A program made the translations under genes and the position numbers. DNA of 64,000 nt from NCBI GenBank assembly GCA_964482225.1, contig CAYZWT010000020.1, forward strand, positions 1 to 64,000, written 5' to 3'. The notes under the pieces were generated by a model that worked only from the letters and a program-made list of their open reading frames with translations, did no database searches and had not been told where the DNA came from. The stretch is from UBA1429 sp964482225 (GTDB lineage Bacteria > Chloroflexota > Anaerolineae > UBA1429). Shown here in pieces: positions 40,468 to 50,040 of this stretch (position 1 is the first letter of the stretch; every line of letters begins with the position of its first letter).

Positions 40468-42834
40468 ATGAGCCAGAGCCGCCTTGCGCGCACGATCCTG
40501 CTGCTGGCCGCCATCCTGGCGTTGGCCCTGGGGCTGCGCCTTTACCGCCTGGACGCCCAGAGCCTCTGGAACGACGAGGGCACCAGCGTGGCCCTGGCCC
40601 AGCGCGACCTGGCCACCATCACCGAGAACGCCTCCCACGATATCCACCCGCCGCTGTACTATTACCTGCTGCACTATTGGGGGGGCCTCGCCGGGACGGG
40701 CGAGTTTGCCGCCCGCGCCCTCTCGGCGGCCATCGGGACCCTGGCCGTAGCCGCCACCTATGCCCTGGCGCGGCGACTGCTCTCGGCCCCTGGCGCGCTG
40801 CTGGCCGCCCTGATCGCCGCCCTCTCGCCCTTTCAGGTGTACTATTCCCAAGAGGCGCGCATGTACATCCTGGCGACCCTGGCGGGCCTACTGCTCATGC
40901 TGGCCGTCCACGACCTGTTGGCCGCCTGGGCTGCCGGCGGGCGGCGCTGGCTCTCCTGGCGCGCGGGCCTGCTGGCGCTGGCGGGCGCCGCTGCGCTATA
41001 CACCCACTATTATGGGGCCACGCTGCTGCTGGCGGCCAACCTGGGCTTTGGCGTCTGGTGGCTGGCCCAGGGCCGCAAGCTGAACCGCCCCCTGGGTTTC
41101 GTCTGGCGCTGGGCTGCGCTGCAAGCCCTGATCCTGGCGGCGTTCGTCCCCTGGCTGCGGCTCACCTGGCGCACCCTGCTGGGCTGGCCCTCGGTCAGCG
41201 CGCCCTTTACCCTGGGCGAATTGGCCCTGAACCTGATGGCCGTGTTGCCCCTGGGCATCACCGTCGAGATGGGCCGCGCCGCGCACCTGATGGGCCTGGG
41301 GCTGTGGGCGCTGGCCGCCGTCGGGGCCGTGGCCCTCTGGCAGGGGGCGCGCCAGAACCGCTGGCGCACCGCGCTGCTGGCCGCCTACCTGCTGGCCCCC
41401 TTGGCGCTCATGTATCTGGCCTCGCTGCAGCGGCCCATGTACAACCCCAAGTTTGTCCTGCTGGCCACCCCCGCCCTACACATCCTGCAAGGCGCCGGGC
41501 TGACGGCCATCGCCGGGCAGGGAATGGCGGTCGCCTCTCCCCGCAGGCGCATGGTGGGGGTTGCCCTGGCGCTGCTGCTGCTGGGCGGCGTCGCTGCCGC
41601 CTCGGCTCATGCCCTCCAGCGCCTGTACCACGACCCGCGCTATGCCCGCGACGACTATCGCGGCATCGTGCGCACCATCGTCGCCGCCGCCGGGCCCGGC
41701 GCCGCCATCCTGATCAATGCGCCCTCGCAGATCGAGACGGTGGATTATTACTATGACGGCCCCCTGCCCATGATCCCGTTGGCGACGGAGCGGCCCCTGA
41801 AGCGCGAGACGGCAGAGGCCGAGCTGAGCGCCATTACGGCCGAGCACGACCAGCTCTACTGCATCTTTTGGGCCACGGCCGATAGCGATCCAGAAGGGCA
41901 CATTGAGGCGTGGCTGGCGGAGCATACCTTCAAGACCCTGGACCGTTGGTATGGCAACATCCGCCTGGTGGTCTATGCCGTCCCCGACGAGTCCGCGTCT
42001 GCCCTGGCCCACGAGACCGACGCGCTGCTGGGCGACGCCATCCGCCTGGCGGGCTACACCCTGCTGACCCCAGAGCCCCGCAGCGGCGAGATCCTGCAAC
42101 TGGCCCTCTACTGGGAGGCGCAAGAGCCCCTGGCGGCGCGCTATACCGTGTTCGCCCAGTTGCTGGACGCCCGCCAGCGCATCGTGGGGCAGCACGATTC
42201 CGAGCCCGCCGGGGGCCGCCGCCCCACCGACGGCTGGCAGCCGGGCGAGACGGTGGTGGACAACCACGGCATCCTGATCCGCCCGGGCGCCATCCCCGGC
42301 CCCCACACCCTGATCGTGGGGCTCTATGACGCGGCCACGGGCCAACGCCTGCCGGTGATCGGCGGCGGCGACGCCGTGGCCCTGGCCGAGATCGTCGTTG
42401 CGCCGCCCCTGCGCCCGCCCACGGCAGAGGAGCTGGACATGGGCGCCCCCCACGACCACGACTGGGGCTCGTTGGCGGTGGCGGGCCACAGCCTGTACCG
42501 GGTGGGTCTGGCCCACCAGCCCGAGGCGCCCATCCACCCCGGCGACGCGCTGGAGCTGGTACTGTTCTGGCGCAAGGCGAGCGCAGAGGCGCCGCCCGCC
42601 GAGGCCCCTACCCTGCTCCTGGCCGGGCGCTCGGGCAGCGTTGTGTGGCAGGCGGCGCTGGAGCCGGTGCAGGCCCGCTACCCCTGGGACATCTGGCGCG
42701 TGGGCGAGATCGCCCGCGACGTGCACCACCTGGCCCTGCCGCCCGACCTGGCCCCTGGGCGCTACCGCCTGTTGTTGGAGCGGGACGATGGCCGCCGCTT
42801 GACGCTGCAAGAGCTGCGGGTGACAGCGCGGTAG
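40468..42834 (+). CDS. GT39-like membrane glycosyltransferase (ArnT/PMT type)
   Basis: A 788-residue protein. The N-terminal ~430 residues have some ten hydrophobic segments and the family markers RLYRLDAQSLWNDEGTSVALA (first external loop with the catalytic acidic residue) and HDIHPPLYYYLLHYWG, LSPFQVYYSQEARMYIL, all typical of polyprenyl-phosphate-sugar-using glycosyltransferases. The C-terminal ~350 residues form two beta-rich external domains (RLAGYTLLTPEPRSGEILQLALYW and a similar repeat later). It would transfer a sugar from a lipid carrier to proteins or lipids outside the membrane. Start is ATG 40468 with GGGGGAAG upstream. Confidence 0.85.
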   Translation: MSQSRLARTILLLAAILALALGLRLYRLDAQSLWNDEGTSVALAQRDLATITENASHDIHPPLYYYLLHYWGGLAGTGEFAARALSAAIGTLAVAATYALARRLLSAPGALLAALIAALSPFQVYYSQEARMYILATLAGLLLMLAVHDLLAAWAAGGRRWLSWRAGLLALAGAAALYTHYYGATLLLAANLGFGVWWLAQGRKLNRPLGFVWRWAALQALILAAFVPWLRLTWRTLLGWPSVSAPFTLGELALNLMAVLPLGITVEMGRAAHLMGLGLWALAAVGAVALWQGARQNRWRTALLAAYLLAPLALMYLASLQRPMYNPKFVLLATPALHILQGAGLTAIAGQGMAVASPRRRMVGVALALLLLGGVAAASAHALQRLYHDPRYARDDYRGIVRTIVAAAGPGAAILINAPSQIETVDYYYDGPLPMIPLATERPLKRETAEAELSAITAEHDQLYCIFWATADSDPEGHIEAWLAEHTFKTLDRWYGNIRLVVYAVPDESASALAHETDALLGDAIRLAGYTLLTPEPRSGEILQLALYWEAQEPLAARYTVFAQLLDARQRIVGQHDSEPAGGRRPTDGWQPGETVVDNHGILIRPGAIPGPHTLIVGLYDAATGQRLPVIGGGDAVALAEIVVAPPLRPPTAEELDMGAPHDHDWGSLAVAGHSLYRVGLAHQPEAPIHPGDALELVLFWRKASAEAPPAEAPTLLLAGRSGSVVWQAALEPVQARYPWDIWRVGEIARDVHHLALPPDLAPGRYRLLLERDDGRRLTLQELRVTAR

Positions 42835-42912
42835 AGCGCCGACATCGCGCCAAGCATGGCCCTATGCCCACTGCCGTAAACCTCACTCGCGCGCTATTTT
42901 ACGTTTCTTCCC

Positions 42913-42942
42913 TTGACAACCTGAAAGCGCTACTGGTATCCT
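42913..42942 (+). promoter_or_regulatory. Sigma70 promoter of the first SBBP gene
   Basis: Consensus TTGACA at 42913-42918 and TATCCT at 42937-42942 with 18-bp spacing, about 70 bp before the start. Confidence 0.65.
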
Positions 42943-43012
42943 GTGGCTGTGTTGCACCGGACACCCTTGAGGAACGAACAGGTTCCCCAGGCACGATCAG
43001 GAGGTTTTCGTC

Positions 43013-45277
43013 GTGAAGGCTTTGGCTCGTCTCACCGGTCGCTTGTTCTTGTTGTGCTGCCTCGTCGCGGCGACGGTTGCCGCGCCCGGCCTGGCGATGG
43101 CGCAGGCCGCGGCCCTTGCGCCCGCGCCCGTTGGCGCACAACCCGATTCCGTTGTAGCGCCCTCGCAGGGGGCGCCCCTGTTCATCGAGAACGTGGGCCA
43201 GTTCGACCCCCAGGCCCGCTTTCTCGTGCGCGGCGGCGGGGGCGCCCTCTGGCTGGCCCAGGACGCCCTCTGGCTCACCCTGCTGGAGCCCGCCTCGCCG
43301 CCCGAGCGCTCGCCCGGCGCGCTCGATCGCGCAGCCTTTGAGGCGGAGCCGCGCCAGGGCGTGCACCTACGGCTGAGCTTTGTGGGGGCCAACCCCGAGG
43401 CCGAGATCGTGCCCTTGGCCCGCTCCGAGACCATCGTCTCCTACTTCATCGGGAACGACCCGGACGCCTGGCGCCCCGACGTGCCCGTCTGGCATGGCGC
43501 GCGTTATGTGGACCTCTATCCCGGGCTGGATCTGGAGATCACCGGAGAGGCGGGCCAGTGGGCCTGGCGCATGGTGGCCACCGATGCCGCCGCATCGCTA
43601 GACGCCGCATCGCTGGACAGCGTCCAGCTCCGGGTCGAGGGAGCAGACGCGCTGGCCCTGGAGCGCGGCGCCCTGCGCATCGAGACCGCCCTGGGCCCGC
43701 TGGGGCTGCCCTTGCTGGGCGCCGTGGATGCGCAAGACCGTGCGGTGGCGACGGGCGCCCCTCGCATGCAGGGAGAGCGCGTGTTCGCGCCCTTTGGCGA
43801 AGTGGCCACGAACGGTGGGTCGGTTGCCGCCCAGGCGGGCGAACTGGTCTACAGCACGTTCTTAGGGGGAGGTGTGTGGGACTATGCCGGGCGGCTGGCA
43901 GTGGATGCGCAAGGCCGCGTCTATGTATCGGGAATCACAACCTCTGACGACTATCCCACCACGCCCGGAGCCTTTGACGCGGCCTACAACGGGGGATGGT
44001 CGGACTTGTTCGTCAGCGTTCTAAATCCAGAGGGAACGGAGCTGGTCTATAGCACGTTTCTGGGGGGAAATGCCGAGGATTATGCGTTCGATATCGCAGT
44101 GGACGAAAAGGGGCAGGCGCATATCGTAGGCGTCACCCGCTCCACAGACTTTCCCATCACGCCTGATGCCTTTGACTCGGACCATACTGGCTATGCGCCT
44201 TTTGTAATAGACCTCTTTGTCACCGCTCTGGCTTCCGATGGTGCTTCCCTGGTCTATAGCACGTTTCTGGGAAGGCGGATCACTGACGGCGGCAACAGTT
44301 ACATCGCTGTGGATGCGGCGGGGAGGGCCTACGTCACCGGCCCTCCTTCCAGCCCCCAGCCCATAACTCCGGGGGCCTATGACACGACCTACAATGGTAG
44401 TTGGGATCTGACGATAAGTGTTCTGAACCCCCAGGGAACGGATCTGGTCTACAGCACGTACCTGGGCGGAAACCATATGGAGATGGCTGGCGGAATTGCC
44501 GTGGACCACATGGGTCGCGCTTATGTTACGGGACGGACGCGTTCCCCCGATTTTCCCGCCACCCCCGGGGCTTTTGACACCGGGCCTGATCCCGGCTTGG
44601 GCAAGGCGTTTGTCACCGTCCTGAACCCAGAAGGCTCAGACCTGATCTATAGCACTTTTTTGGGGGGCTCGGGGGCAGATTATGGCCGCGGCGTTGCCGT
44701 AGACAGGTTCGGGCGCGCCTACGTAGTTGGCAGTACCCAGTCCCGCAACTTTCCTGTCACGCCCGGAGCCTACGACACAACCCGCAATGGCATCAACTGG
44801 GATGACTTTGACGCCTTTGTGAGCGTGCTGACCCCGGATGGTTCGGCGTTGGTCTATAGCACCTTCCTGGGAGGAAGCGCGAGCGATGGCGCCGGAGCGA
44901 TCGCACTGGATTGGGCGGGGCGGGCTTATGTTACCGGTTCGGCGTCTTCCTCCGATTTTCCGACCACCCCCGATGCCTACAGTACCACTCCTTTCGGAAA
45001 GAGAGACGTCTTTGTCTCGATTCTCGATCCCCAGGGAGCGCGTTTGGTCTACAGCACGCTGATCGGGGGAAACGAGGACGAATGGGGTAGGAAAATCTCG
45101 CTCGATGCCGCGGGACGCATCCATATCGCGGGCTCTACTGCATCTACCGACTACCCCACTACGCCGGGGGCCTATGACACCAGCTACAACGGCGGTGACG
45201 AAGATGTCTTTGTCACCGTGCTTGAGGGGCTGCCTCCCCTGGATCGGCTCATCCACCTGCCGGCGTTGATGCGCTGA
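43013..45277 (+). CDS. Secreted SBBP-repeat beta-propeller protein, paralogue 1
   Basis: A 754-residue exported protein. Signal peptide: RLTGRLFLLCCLVAATVAAPGLAMAQA, cleaved probably after AMA or AQA. An N-terminal domain follows (LFIENVGQFDPQARFLVRGG to LYPGLDLEITGEAG), as in many SBBP proteins. From about residue 280 come eight or so SBBP units of 50-57 residues, each with LVYSTFLGG, IAVD-GRAYVTG and PTTPGAYDTTYNG blocks. It ends HLPALMR. GTG start has CAGGAGG upstream. It likely forms a cell-surface or secreted propeller that binds partners or glycans; no enzymatic motif is seen. It is a tandem paralogue of the next gene. Confidence 0.9.
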   Translation: MKALARLTGRLFLLCCLVAATVAAPGLAMAQAAALAPAPVGAQPDSVVAPSQGAPLFIENVGQFDPQARFLVRGGGGALWLAQDALWLTLLEPASPPERSPGALDRAAFEAEPRQGVHLRLSFVGANPEAEIVPLARSETIVSYFIGNDPDAWRPDVPVWHGARYVDLYPGLDLEITGEAGQWAWRMVATDAAASLDAASLDSVQLRVEGADALALERGALRIETALGPLGLPLLGAVDAQDRAVATGAPRMQGERVFAPFGEVATNGGSVAAQAGELVYSTFLGGGVWDYAGRLAVDAQGRVYVSGITTSDDYPTTPGAFDAAYNGGWSDLFVSVLNPEGTELVYSTFLGGNAEDYAFDIAVDEKGQAHIVGVTRSTDFPITPDAFDSDHTGYAPFVIDLFVTALASDGASLVYSTFLGRRITDGGNSYIAVDAAGRAYVTGPPSSPQPITPGAYDTTYNGSWDLTISVLNPQGTDLVYSTYLGGNHMEMAGGIAVDHMGRAYVTGRTRSPDFPATPGAFDTGPDPGLGKAFVTVLNPEGSDLIYSTFLGGSGADYGRGVAVDRFGRAYVVGSTQSRNFPVTPGAYDTTRNGINWDDFDAFVSVLTPDGSALVYSTFLGGSASDGAGAIALDWAGRAYVTGSASSSDFPTTPDAYSTTPFGKRDVFVSILDPQGARLVYSTLIGGNEDEWGRKISLDAAGRIHIAGSTASTDYPTTPGAYDTSYNGGDEDVFVTVLEGLPPLDRLIHLPALMR

Positions 45278-45300
45278 CAGCCTATCTCTTACACACAACA

Positions 45301-45335
45301 CGAGGCGCAGGGCCCTTTCGGGGCCCTGCGCCTCG
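45301..45335 (+). terminator. Hairpin terminator
   Basis: Perfect 15-bp stem (arm CGAGGCGCAGGGCCC) with TTTCG loop, 23 bp after the stop of SBBP paralogue 1. Near copies lie at 47687 and 48525. Confidence 0.8.
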
Positions 45336-45370
45336 TGGCCCACTGCCCTCGCTTTTTGCGCCAATATGCA

Positions 45371-45400
45371 TTGACAATAAGACCACGTAAAGTGTATATT
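45371..45400 (+). promoter_or_regulatory. Sigma70 promoter of the second SBBP gene
   Basis: Consensus TTGACA at 45371-45376 and TATATT at 45395-45400, spacing 18 bp, in a locally AT-rich stretch. Confidence 0.75.
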
Positions 45401-45475
45401 GGGTTTGTGGCACTCGGGCCGTCTTTGTAGGCGGGCCTTTGGCCCGTCTGCCCCCGCGCAAAGGAGGTACCCCCT

Positions 45476-47665
45476 ATGCGCAAGTCTCGTCTCTTGGCCG
45501 GTCGGATCCTCTTGGCATGTGCGCTCGCCGTTGTTGCCCTGGCGCCGCCCCTGGCCCACGCCCAGTCGCCGCCACCGAGGGCGCCGGAGATCGCCGCCTC
45601 TTCATCCCTCCTGTTCATCGAGAACGTTGGCCAGTTCGACCCCGCAGCCCGCTTTCTCGTGCGCGGCGGCGGGGCCACCCTCTGGCTGGCCCAGGACGCC
45701 CTCTGGCTCACCGTCATGGAGCCCGCGCCACCGCCCGAGCGCTCCCCCGGCGCGCTTGATGGCCCAGCCGCTGAGGCAGAGCCCCGCCAGGGCGTGCACC
45801 TGCGCCTCTCGTTCCTGGGGGCCAACCGTGCGCCTGAGATCGCGCCCTTCCACCGCTCCGAGACAATCGTCTCCTACTTTTACGGGAACGACCCGGACGC
45901 GTGGCGGCCCGATGTGCCCGTCTGGCAGGGCGTGCGCTATGTGGACCTCTACCCGGGGCTGGATCTGGAGATCACGGGCGACGGTGGGCGCTGGGCCTGG
46001 CGCATGGTGGCCACGGACGCGAGCGCCGCTCTCGATGCCGTGCAACTGCGCATCGAGGGCGCTGAGGCATTGGCCCTGGATCGCGGCGCGTTGCGCATTG
46101 AGACCGCCCTGGGCCCGCTGGCCCTGCCCCTGCTGGAGGCCGTGGACGCCCAGGGCCGGGCGCTGGCGGCGGGCAGCCCCCGCTTGCAGGGCGAGTCTGT
46201 CGCCGCGCCCTTTGGCGAAGCGGCCGCGAGCGATGGGCCGGTTGGCGCCCAGGCTGGCGGCCTCTTGTACAGCACCTATCTGGGCGGTAGCGGCCAAGAC
46301 GAGGGCAAGGGCATCGCCGTGGACGGCCAGGGGCGGGCCTACGTGACGGGCCGTACCTACTCGGCCACTTACCCCACCACGCCCGGGGCTTACGACACGA
46401 CCTACAACCAGGCTGCAGACGTCTTTGTCAGCGTCCTCAACCCGAGCGGCACAGCCTTGGTCTACAGCACCTTTCTGGGCGGCCCCGGCGATGACCGGGC
46501 CGAGGCCATCGCGGTGGATGCATCGGGCCGCGCCTATGTCACCGGCTGGACCGGCTCCAGCCAGTATCCCCACACGCCCGGAGCCTACGACACGACCATA
46601 AACGGCGATCTGGACGCCTTTGTCACCGTCTTGGACCCCACGGGGGCGGCCCTGGTCTACAGCACCTTCTTGGGCGGGACCCTTGCAGATCGTGGCTATG
46701 GCATCGCGGTGGACGGCGCGGGACGGGCCTATGTCACGGGCAGGACCGTGTCCACGAACTACCCCACTACGGAGGGGGCCTACGACAGGACCTACAACGG
46801 CGGCGACTGGGACGCCTTTGTCACCGTCCTGGAGCCCACGGGCTCGGCCCTGGTCTACAGCACCTTCCTGGGCGGCCCCGGCGATGACCGGGCCGAGGCC
46901 ATCGCGGTGGATGCATTGGGCCGCGCCTATGTCACGGGCTATACCAAATCCACCGACTATCCCACAACGGACGGGGCCTACGACACGACCCACAACGGCG
47001 ACGTGGACGTCTTTGTCAGCGTCCTGAATCCCACGGGCTCGGCCCTGGTCTACAGCACCTTCCTGGGCGGGAGCAGCTGGGACGGAGGCTATGGCATCGC
47101 GGTGGACGGCGCGGGGCAGGCCTACGTGACGGGCTTTACCTACTCCGCCAACCACCCCACCACGCCCGGGGCCTACGACACGACCCACAATGGCCACGGG
47201 GACGTGTTTGTCAGCGTCCTGGATCCCACGGGGGCAGCCCTGGTCTACAGCACCCTCCTGGGCGGGAGCGGCGAGGACTATGCCTATGGCATCGCGGTGG
47301 ACAGCGCAGGGCGGGCCTACATAGCGGGCGCTACCTACTCCGCCAACTACCCTACCACGCCCGGGGCCTACGACTCGACCTACAATGGCGACGCGGACGT
47401 CTTTGTCAGCGTCCTGGACCCCACGGGCGAGGAGTTGATGTACAGCACCTTCGTGGGCAGCAGCACCTTTGAGTGGAGCTATGGCATCGCGGTAAGCAGC
47501 GCGAGGCGGGCCTATGTCACGGGCTACACCTTGTCTGGCAACTACCCCACCACGCCTGGGGCGTTTGACACGACCCACAACGGCAATTGGGACGTTTTTG
47601 TCAGCGCGCTGGATGTGCCTCTGGTTTGGGAGCACACCTTCTACCTGCCGATCACGCGGCGCTGA
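45476..47665 (+). CDS. Secreted SBBP-repeat beta-propeller protein, paralogue 2
   Basis: A 729-residue exported protein with signal peptide (LLAGRILLACALAVVALAPPLAHAQS, likely cut after AHA). The N-terminal domain is very similar to that of paralogue 1. From about residue 260, seven or more SBBP units repeat at 52-54 residues, more uniform in DNA and protein than in paralogue 1, suggesting recent internal homogenisation. Ends FYLPITRR, alike in type to the HLPALMR end of paralogue 1. AAAGGAGGT lies upstream of the ATG. Own promoter and terminator. Confidence 0.92.
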   Translation: MRKSRLLAGRILLACALAVVALAPPLAHAQSPPPRAPEIAASSSLLFIENVGQFDPAARFLVRGGGATLWLAQDALWLTVMEPAPPPERSPGALDGPAAEAEPRQGVHLRLSFLGANRAPEIAPFHRSETIVSYFYGNDPDAWRPDVPVWQGVRYVDLYPGLDLEITGDGGRWAWRMVATDASAALDAVQLRIEGAEALALDRGALRIETALGPLALPLLEAVDAQGRALAAGSPRLQGESVAAPFGEAAASDGPVGAQAGGLLYSTYLGGSGQDEGKGIAVDGQGRAYVTGRTYSATYPTTPGAYDTTYNQAADVFVSVLNPSGTALVYSTFLGGPGDDRAEAIAVDASGRAYVTGWTGSSQYPHTPGAYDTTINGDLDAFVTVLDPTGAALVYSTFLGGTLADRGYGIAVDGAGRAYVTGRTVSTNYPTTEGAYDRTYNGGDWDAFVTVLEPTGSALVYSTFLGGPGDDRAEAIAVDALGRAYVTGYTKSTDYPTTDGAYDTTHNGDVDVFVSVLNPTGSALVYSTFLGGSSWDGGYGIAVDGAGQAYVTGFTYSANHPTTPGAYDTTHNGHGDVFVSVLDPTGAALVYSTLLGGSGEDYAYGIAVDSAGRAYIAGATYSANYPTTPGAYDSTYNGDADVFVSVLDPTGEELMYSTFVGSSTFEWSYGIAVSSARRAYVTGYTLSGNYPTTPGAFDTTHNGNWDVFVSALDVPLVWEHTFYLPITRR

Positions 47666-47686
47666 GGCCGCCTGCACACGCAAAGA

Positions 47687-47718
47687 GAGGCGCAGGATCC
47701 TTGCGGACCCTGCGCCTC
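47687..47718 (+). terminator. Hairpin terminator
   Basis: Stem GAGGCGCAGGATCC/GGACCCTGCGCCTC with one mismatch, 21 bp after the stop; same family as 45301-45335. Confidence 0.75.
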
Positions 47719-47815
47719 GACGCGGTTTCGCATATCCCGTTTTGACGCAGACCGCGAGGGCATCCATAATCGCTGCCACTCGCGTTTTCCAGAAGACCCC
47801 GGAAGGGAGATCGGC

Positions 47816-48493
47816 GTGTCTCTCCATGCCCTCGATGCTTGCCATAGCGAGGTCAGACCCGGCCAGTGCCCGCCTGACAACGGAGCGAGCTACAGCGTCA
47901 TCCTCCTCGCGGGCGGCCTGGGCGCCCGCCTTGGCGGACAAGACAAGGCCACCCTCCTTCTCGCTGGCGAGCCACTGCTGGGCCGGGTGCACAGATGCGT
48001 GGCCCCGCTAACCGACGACGTGGTGATCGTGTTGCGGCCCGATCAGGAGCTTGGCCCGGCCCTCGCAGCGGCAGTGCAGGGGGCCGCCGTCGTGCGCGAT
48101 CTCCCTGGGTACTCGGGGGTGCTTTCCGGCATGGCTGCCGGGCTAGCCGCGGCCCGCCACGGCTGGAGCCTGGTTCTGGCCTGCGATATGCCCTTTGTGC
48201 AGATCCCGCTGCTGCGCTATCTCTGGTCGCTGCACGGCGATTGGGACGCCATCGTTCCGCGCCTGGCGGTGGGGCTAGAGCCACTGCACGCCTTTTACCA
48301 CAAGCGTTGCCTATCGCCATTGTGCGCCGCGCTGGCCCAAGGACTCCGCCGCGTAAGCGGCGTCTATGAGACGCTACGCGTTCGCTATGTGGACGAGGGG
48401 GAGACCGCCCCCCACGACCCTCAGCGGCTTGGCTTTTTCAACGTCAACACCCTGCAAGACCTGGCGAGAGCGCACGAGTTACTGGCCCGGTAG
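47816..48493 (+). CDS. mobA: Molybdenum cofactor guanylyltransferase MobA
   Basis: A 225-residue nucleotidyltransferase that attaches GMP to molybdopterin. VILLAGGLGARLGGQDKATLLLAGEPLL is the GTP-binding LAGG-x-RxGG-DK signature; RDLPGYSGVLSGMAAGL and LACDMPFV (metal-binding Asp) are also typical. The first 26 residues precede the domain, so translation may begin later, but GTG 47816 has GGAAGGGAG upstream. It is convergent with the hydrogenase operon; no molybdoenzyme is in this window (the NuoG-like subunit nearby is not expected to carry the cofactor). Confidence 0.9.
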   Translation: MSLHALDACHSEVRPGQCPPDNGASYSVILLAGGLGARLGGQDKATLLLAGEPLLGRVHRCVAPLTDDVVIVLRPDQELGPALAAAVQGAAVVRDLPGYSGVLSGMAAGLAAARHGWSLVLACDMPFVQIPLLRYLWSLHGDWDAIVPRLAVGLEPLHAFYHKRCLSPLCAALAQGLRRVSGVYETLRVRYVDEGETAPHDPQRLGFFNVNTLQDLARAHELLAR

Positions 48494-48524
48494 CGAGGCT
48501 CCAGACATGCCGGCGTAAAGCAAA

Positions 48525-48555
48525 AGGCGCAGGGCCCTTTTCGGGCTCTGCGCCT
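48525..48555. terminator. Bidirectional hairpin between mobA and hoxH
   Basis: Stem AGGCGCAGGGCCC/GGGCTCTGCGCCT with one G-T pair and a TTTTC-type loop, flanked by CAAAA and CTCTCTTG. It lies between converging genes and is the third copy of this terminator type. Confidence 0.75.
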
Positions 48556-48579
48556 CTCTTGTCTCCTTGGCAGCGGTCG

Positions 48580-49998
48580 CTAGTCGCGCTGGAAGCGGCG
48601 GAGCTGGTTGCCCTCGGCGTCCATGACATCCACGATCAGGGGCATCTGGCCCAGGGCGTGGGTCGAGCAGGAGAGGCACGGGTCATAGGCGCGAATGGCC
48701 GCCTCGACGCGGTTCAGCATCCCCTCGCTCAGGTTGTTGCCATCAATGAACTCTTTGGCCACCATATCCACCGAGTTGCTCATAGCCCAGTTGTTGCCGC
48801 CCGTGGCCACGATCAGGTTTACCCGGGTCAGCAGGCCGTCCTCGTCGGTGTGATAGTCGTGCCAGAGGGTGCCGCGCGGGGCCTCGATCACGCCTACGCC
48901 GTGGCCGGTGATCTGGGTGCGGGTGTTGAGGATGTCCTCGGAGAGGATGTCCTCGTCCTCGCACAGAACACGGATCTGCTCGGCGCCATAGAGGGCCTCG
49001 ATCAGGCGGGCATAGTGGTAGTAGAGGGTCGGCTCCACCGGTCCCTCAGCCAGCGCCTTGAACGACTTGAGCTCCTCGTTGGCCAGGGGCGTGGTGATGC
49101 GCTCGGCAATGTTCAGGCGGGCCAGGGGCGCCACGCGATACACGCCCTCGGGGTAGCCCAGGGGCTTGTAGTACGGGAACTTGAGATAAGACCAGTCCTC
49201 GGTGCGCTCCTGGACATAGTCCAAATAGTCGCGCCCGTCAAAGTCCACCACGTGGTTGCCCTGCGCGTCAATGAGGCGCACGGGCCCGTCATAGAGCTCT
49301 AGCGCGCCATCGTTGGTCATCCCCAGGTACATGCTGGAGAAATTGGCAAAGCGCTGGACGACATCTTGGTTCGCCGCGAGCCAGCCCTTGGCGATGGCGA
49401 TGCCCTCCTGCAAAAAGCTGATCATCTCGTCCGACTGGCTCAGCATCCAGTCGCGGTTCTCCTCCGAGAGGGGCGCCGAGACGCCGCCGGGCACGGCCCA
49501 GTGCATGTGGATGCGCCGGCCGCCCACCCTGCGGATCACCTCCTGGCCATACTTGCGCAGGCCCACGGCCTTGAGCGCCAGCGCCGGGTTGACCTCGATC
49601 AGGCCCGCGACGTTGCGAATGGCGGGATCGGCGTCAAAGCCCAGCAGCAGGTCCGGCGAGGAGAGATGGAAAAAGCTCAGCGCGTGGGACTGGACGATCT
49701 GGCCCATGTGCAAGAGCTGGCGCAGCAGCGTCGCCGGGCGCGGCGGCTCGACCCCGGCCACCCCGTCGCACGCCTTGGCCGAGGCCAGGTGGTGGCTGAC
49801 GGGGCAGATGCCGCAGATGCGCGGCGTGATGACGGGCATCTCCCAATAGGGGCGCCCTTCCGAGAACTTTTCAAAGCCTCGGAACTGGTCAATATGCAGG
49901 TAGCTCTGGGCCACCTGGTTGTTGTCATCCAGATGGATGGTCACCCGGGCGTGGCCCTCGATGCGGGTTACGGGATCAATGGTTATCTTTTGGCCCAT
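48580..49998 (-). CDS. hoxH: [NiFe] hydrogenase large subunit (HoxH-like)
   Basis: A 472-residue catalytic subunit holding the Ni-Fe centre. It has TRIEGHARVTIHLD, the proximal Ni motif RICGIC (Cys62, Cys65) with PVSHHLASAKACD, and the distal DPCLSCSTH (Cys441, Cys444, His447). The 25 residues after His447 are the usual C-terminal peptide removed by a maturation protease, whose gene is in the operon. Sequence type is that of soluble group 3 enzymes. Start is ATG 49998 with GGAGATAAC upstream. Last gene of the operon. Confidence 0.95.
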   Translation of the reverse strand: MGQKITIDPVTRIEGHARVTIHLDDNNQVAQSYLHIDQFRGFEKFSEGRPYWEMPVITPRICGICPVSHHLASAKACDGVAGVEPPRPATLLRQLLHMGQIVQSHALSFFHLSSPDLLLGFDADPAIRNVAGLIEVNPALALKAVGLRKYGQEVIRRVGGRRIHMHWAVPGGVSAPLSEENRDWMLSQSDEMISFLQEGIAIAKGWLAANQDVVQRFANFSSMYLGMTNDGALELYDGPVRLIDAQGNHVVDFDGRDYLDYVQERTEDWSYLKFPYYKPLGYPEGVYRVAPLARLNIAERITTPLANEELKSFKALAEGPVEPTLYYHYARLIEALYGAEQIRVLCEDEDILSEDILNTRTQITGHGVGVIEAPRGTLWHDYHTDEDGLLTRVNLIVATGGNNWAMSNSVDMVAKEFIDGNNLSEGMLNRVEAAIRAYDPCLSCSTHALGQMPLIVDVMDAEGNQLRRFQRD

Positions 49999-50040
49999 TT
50001 GGTTATCTCCTATGGCGTGGCGCCGGCGTTGTAGCAAGGT

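Noticed and set aside
45602..47992. Minus-strand open frame opposite SBBP paralogue 2
   Set aside because: Its repeats are simply the antisense of the SBBP repeats; the plus-strand protein has signal peptide, promoter and terminator.
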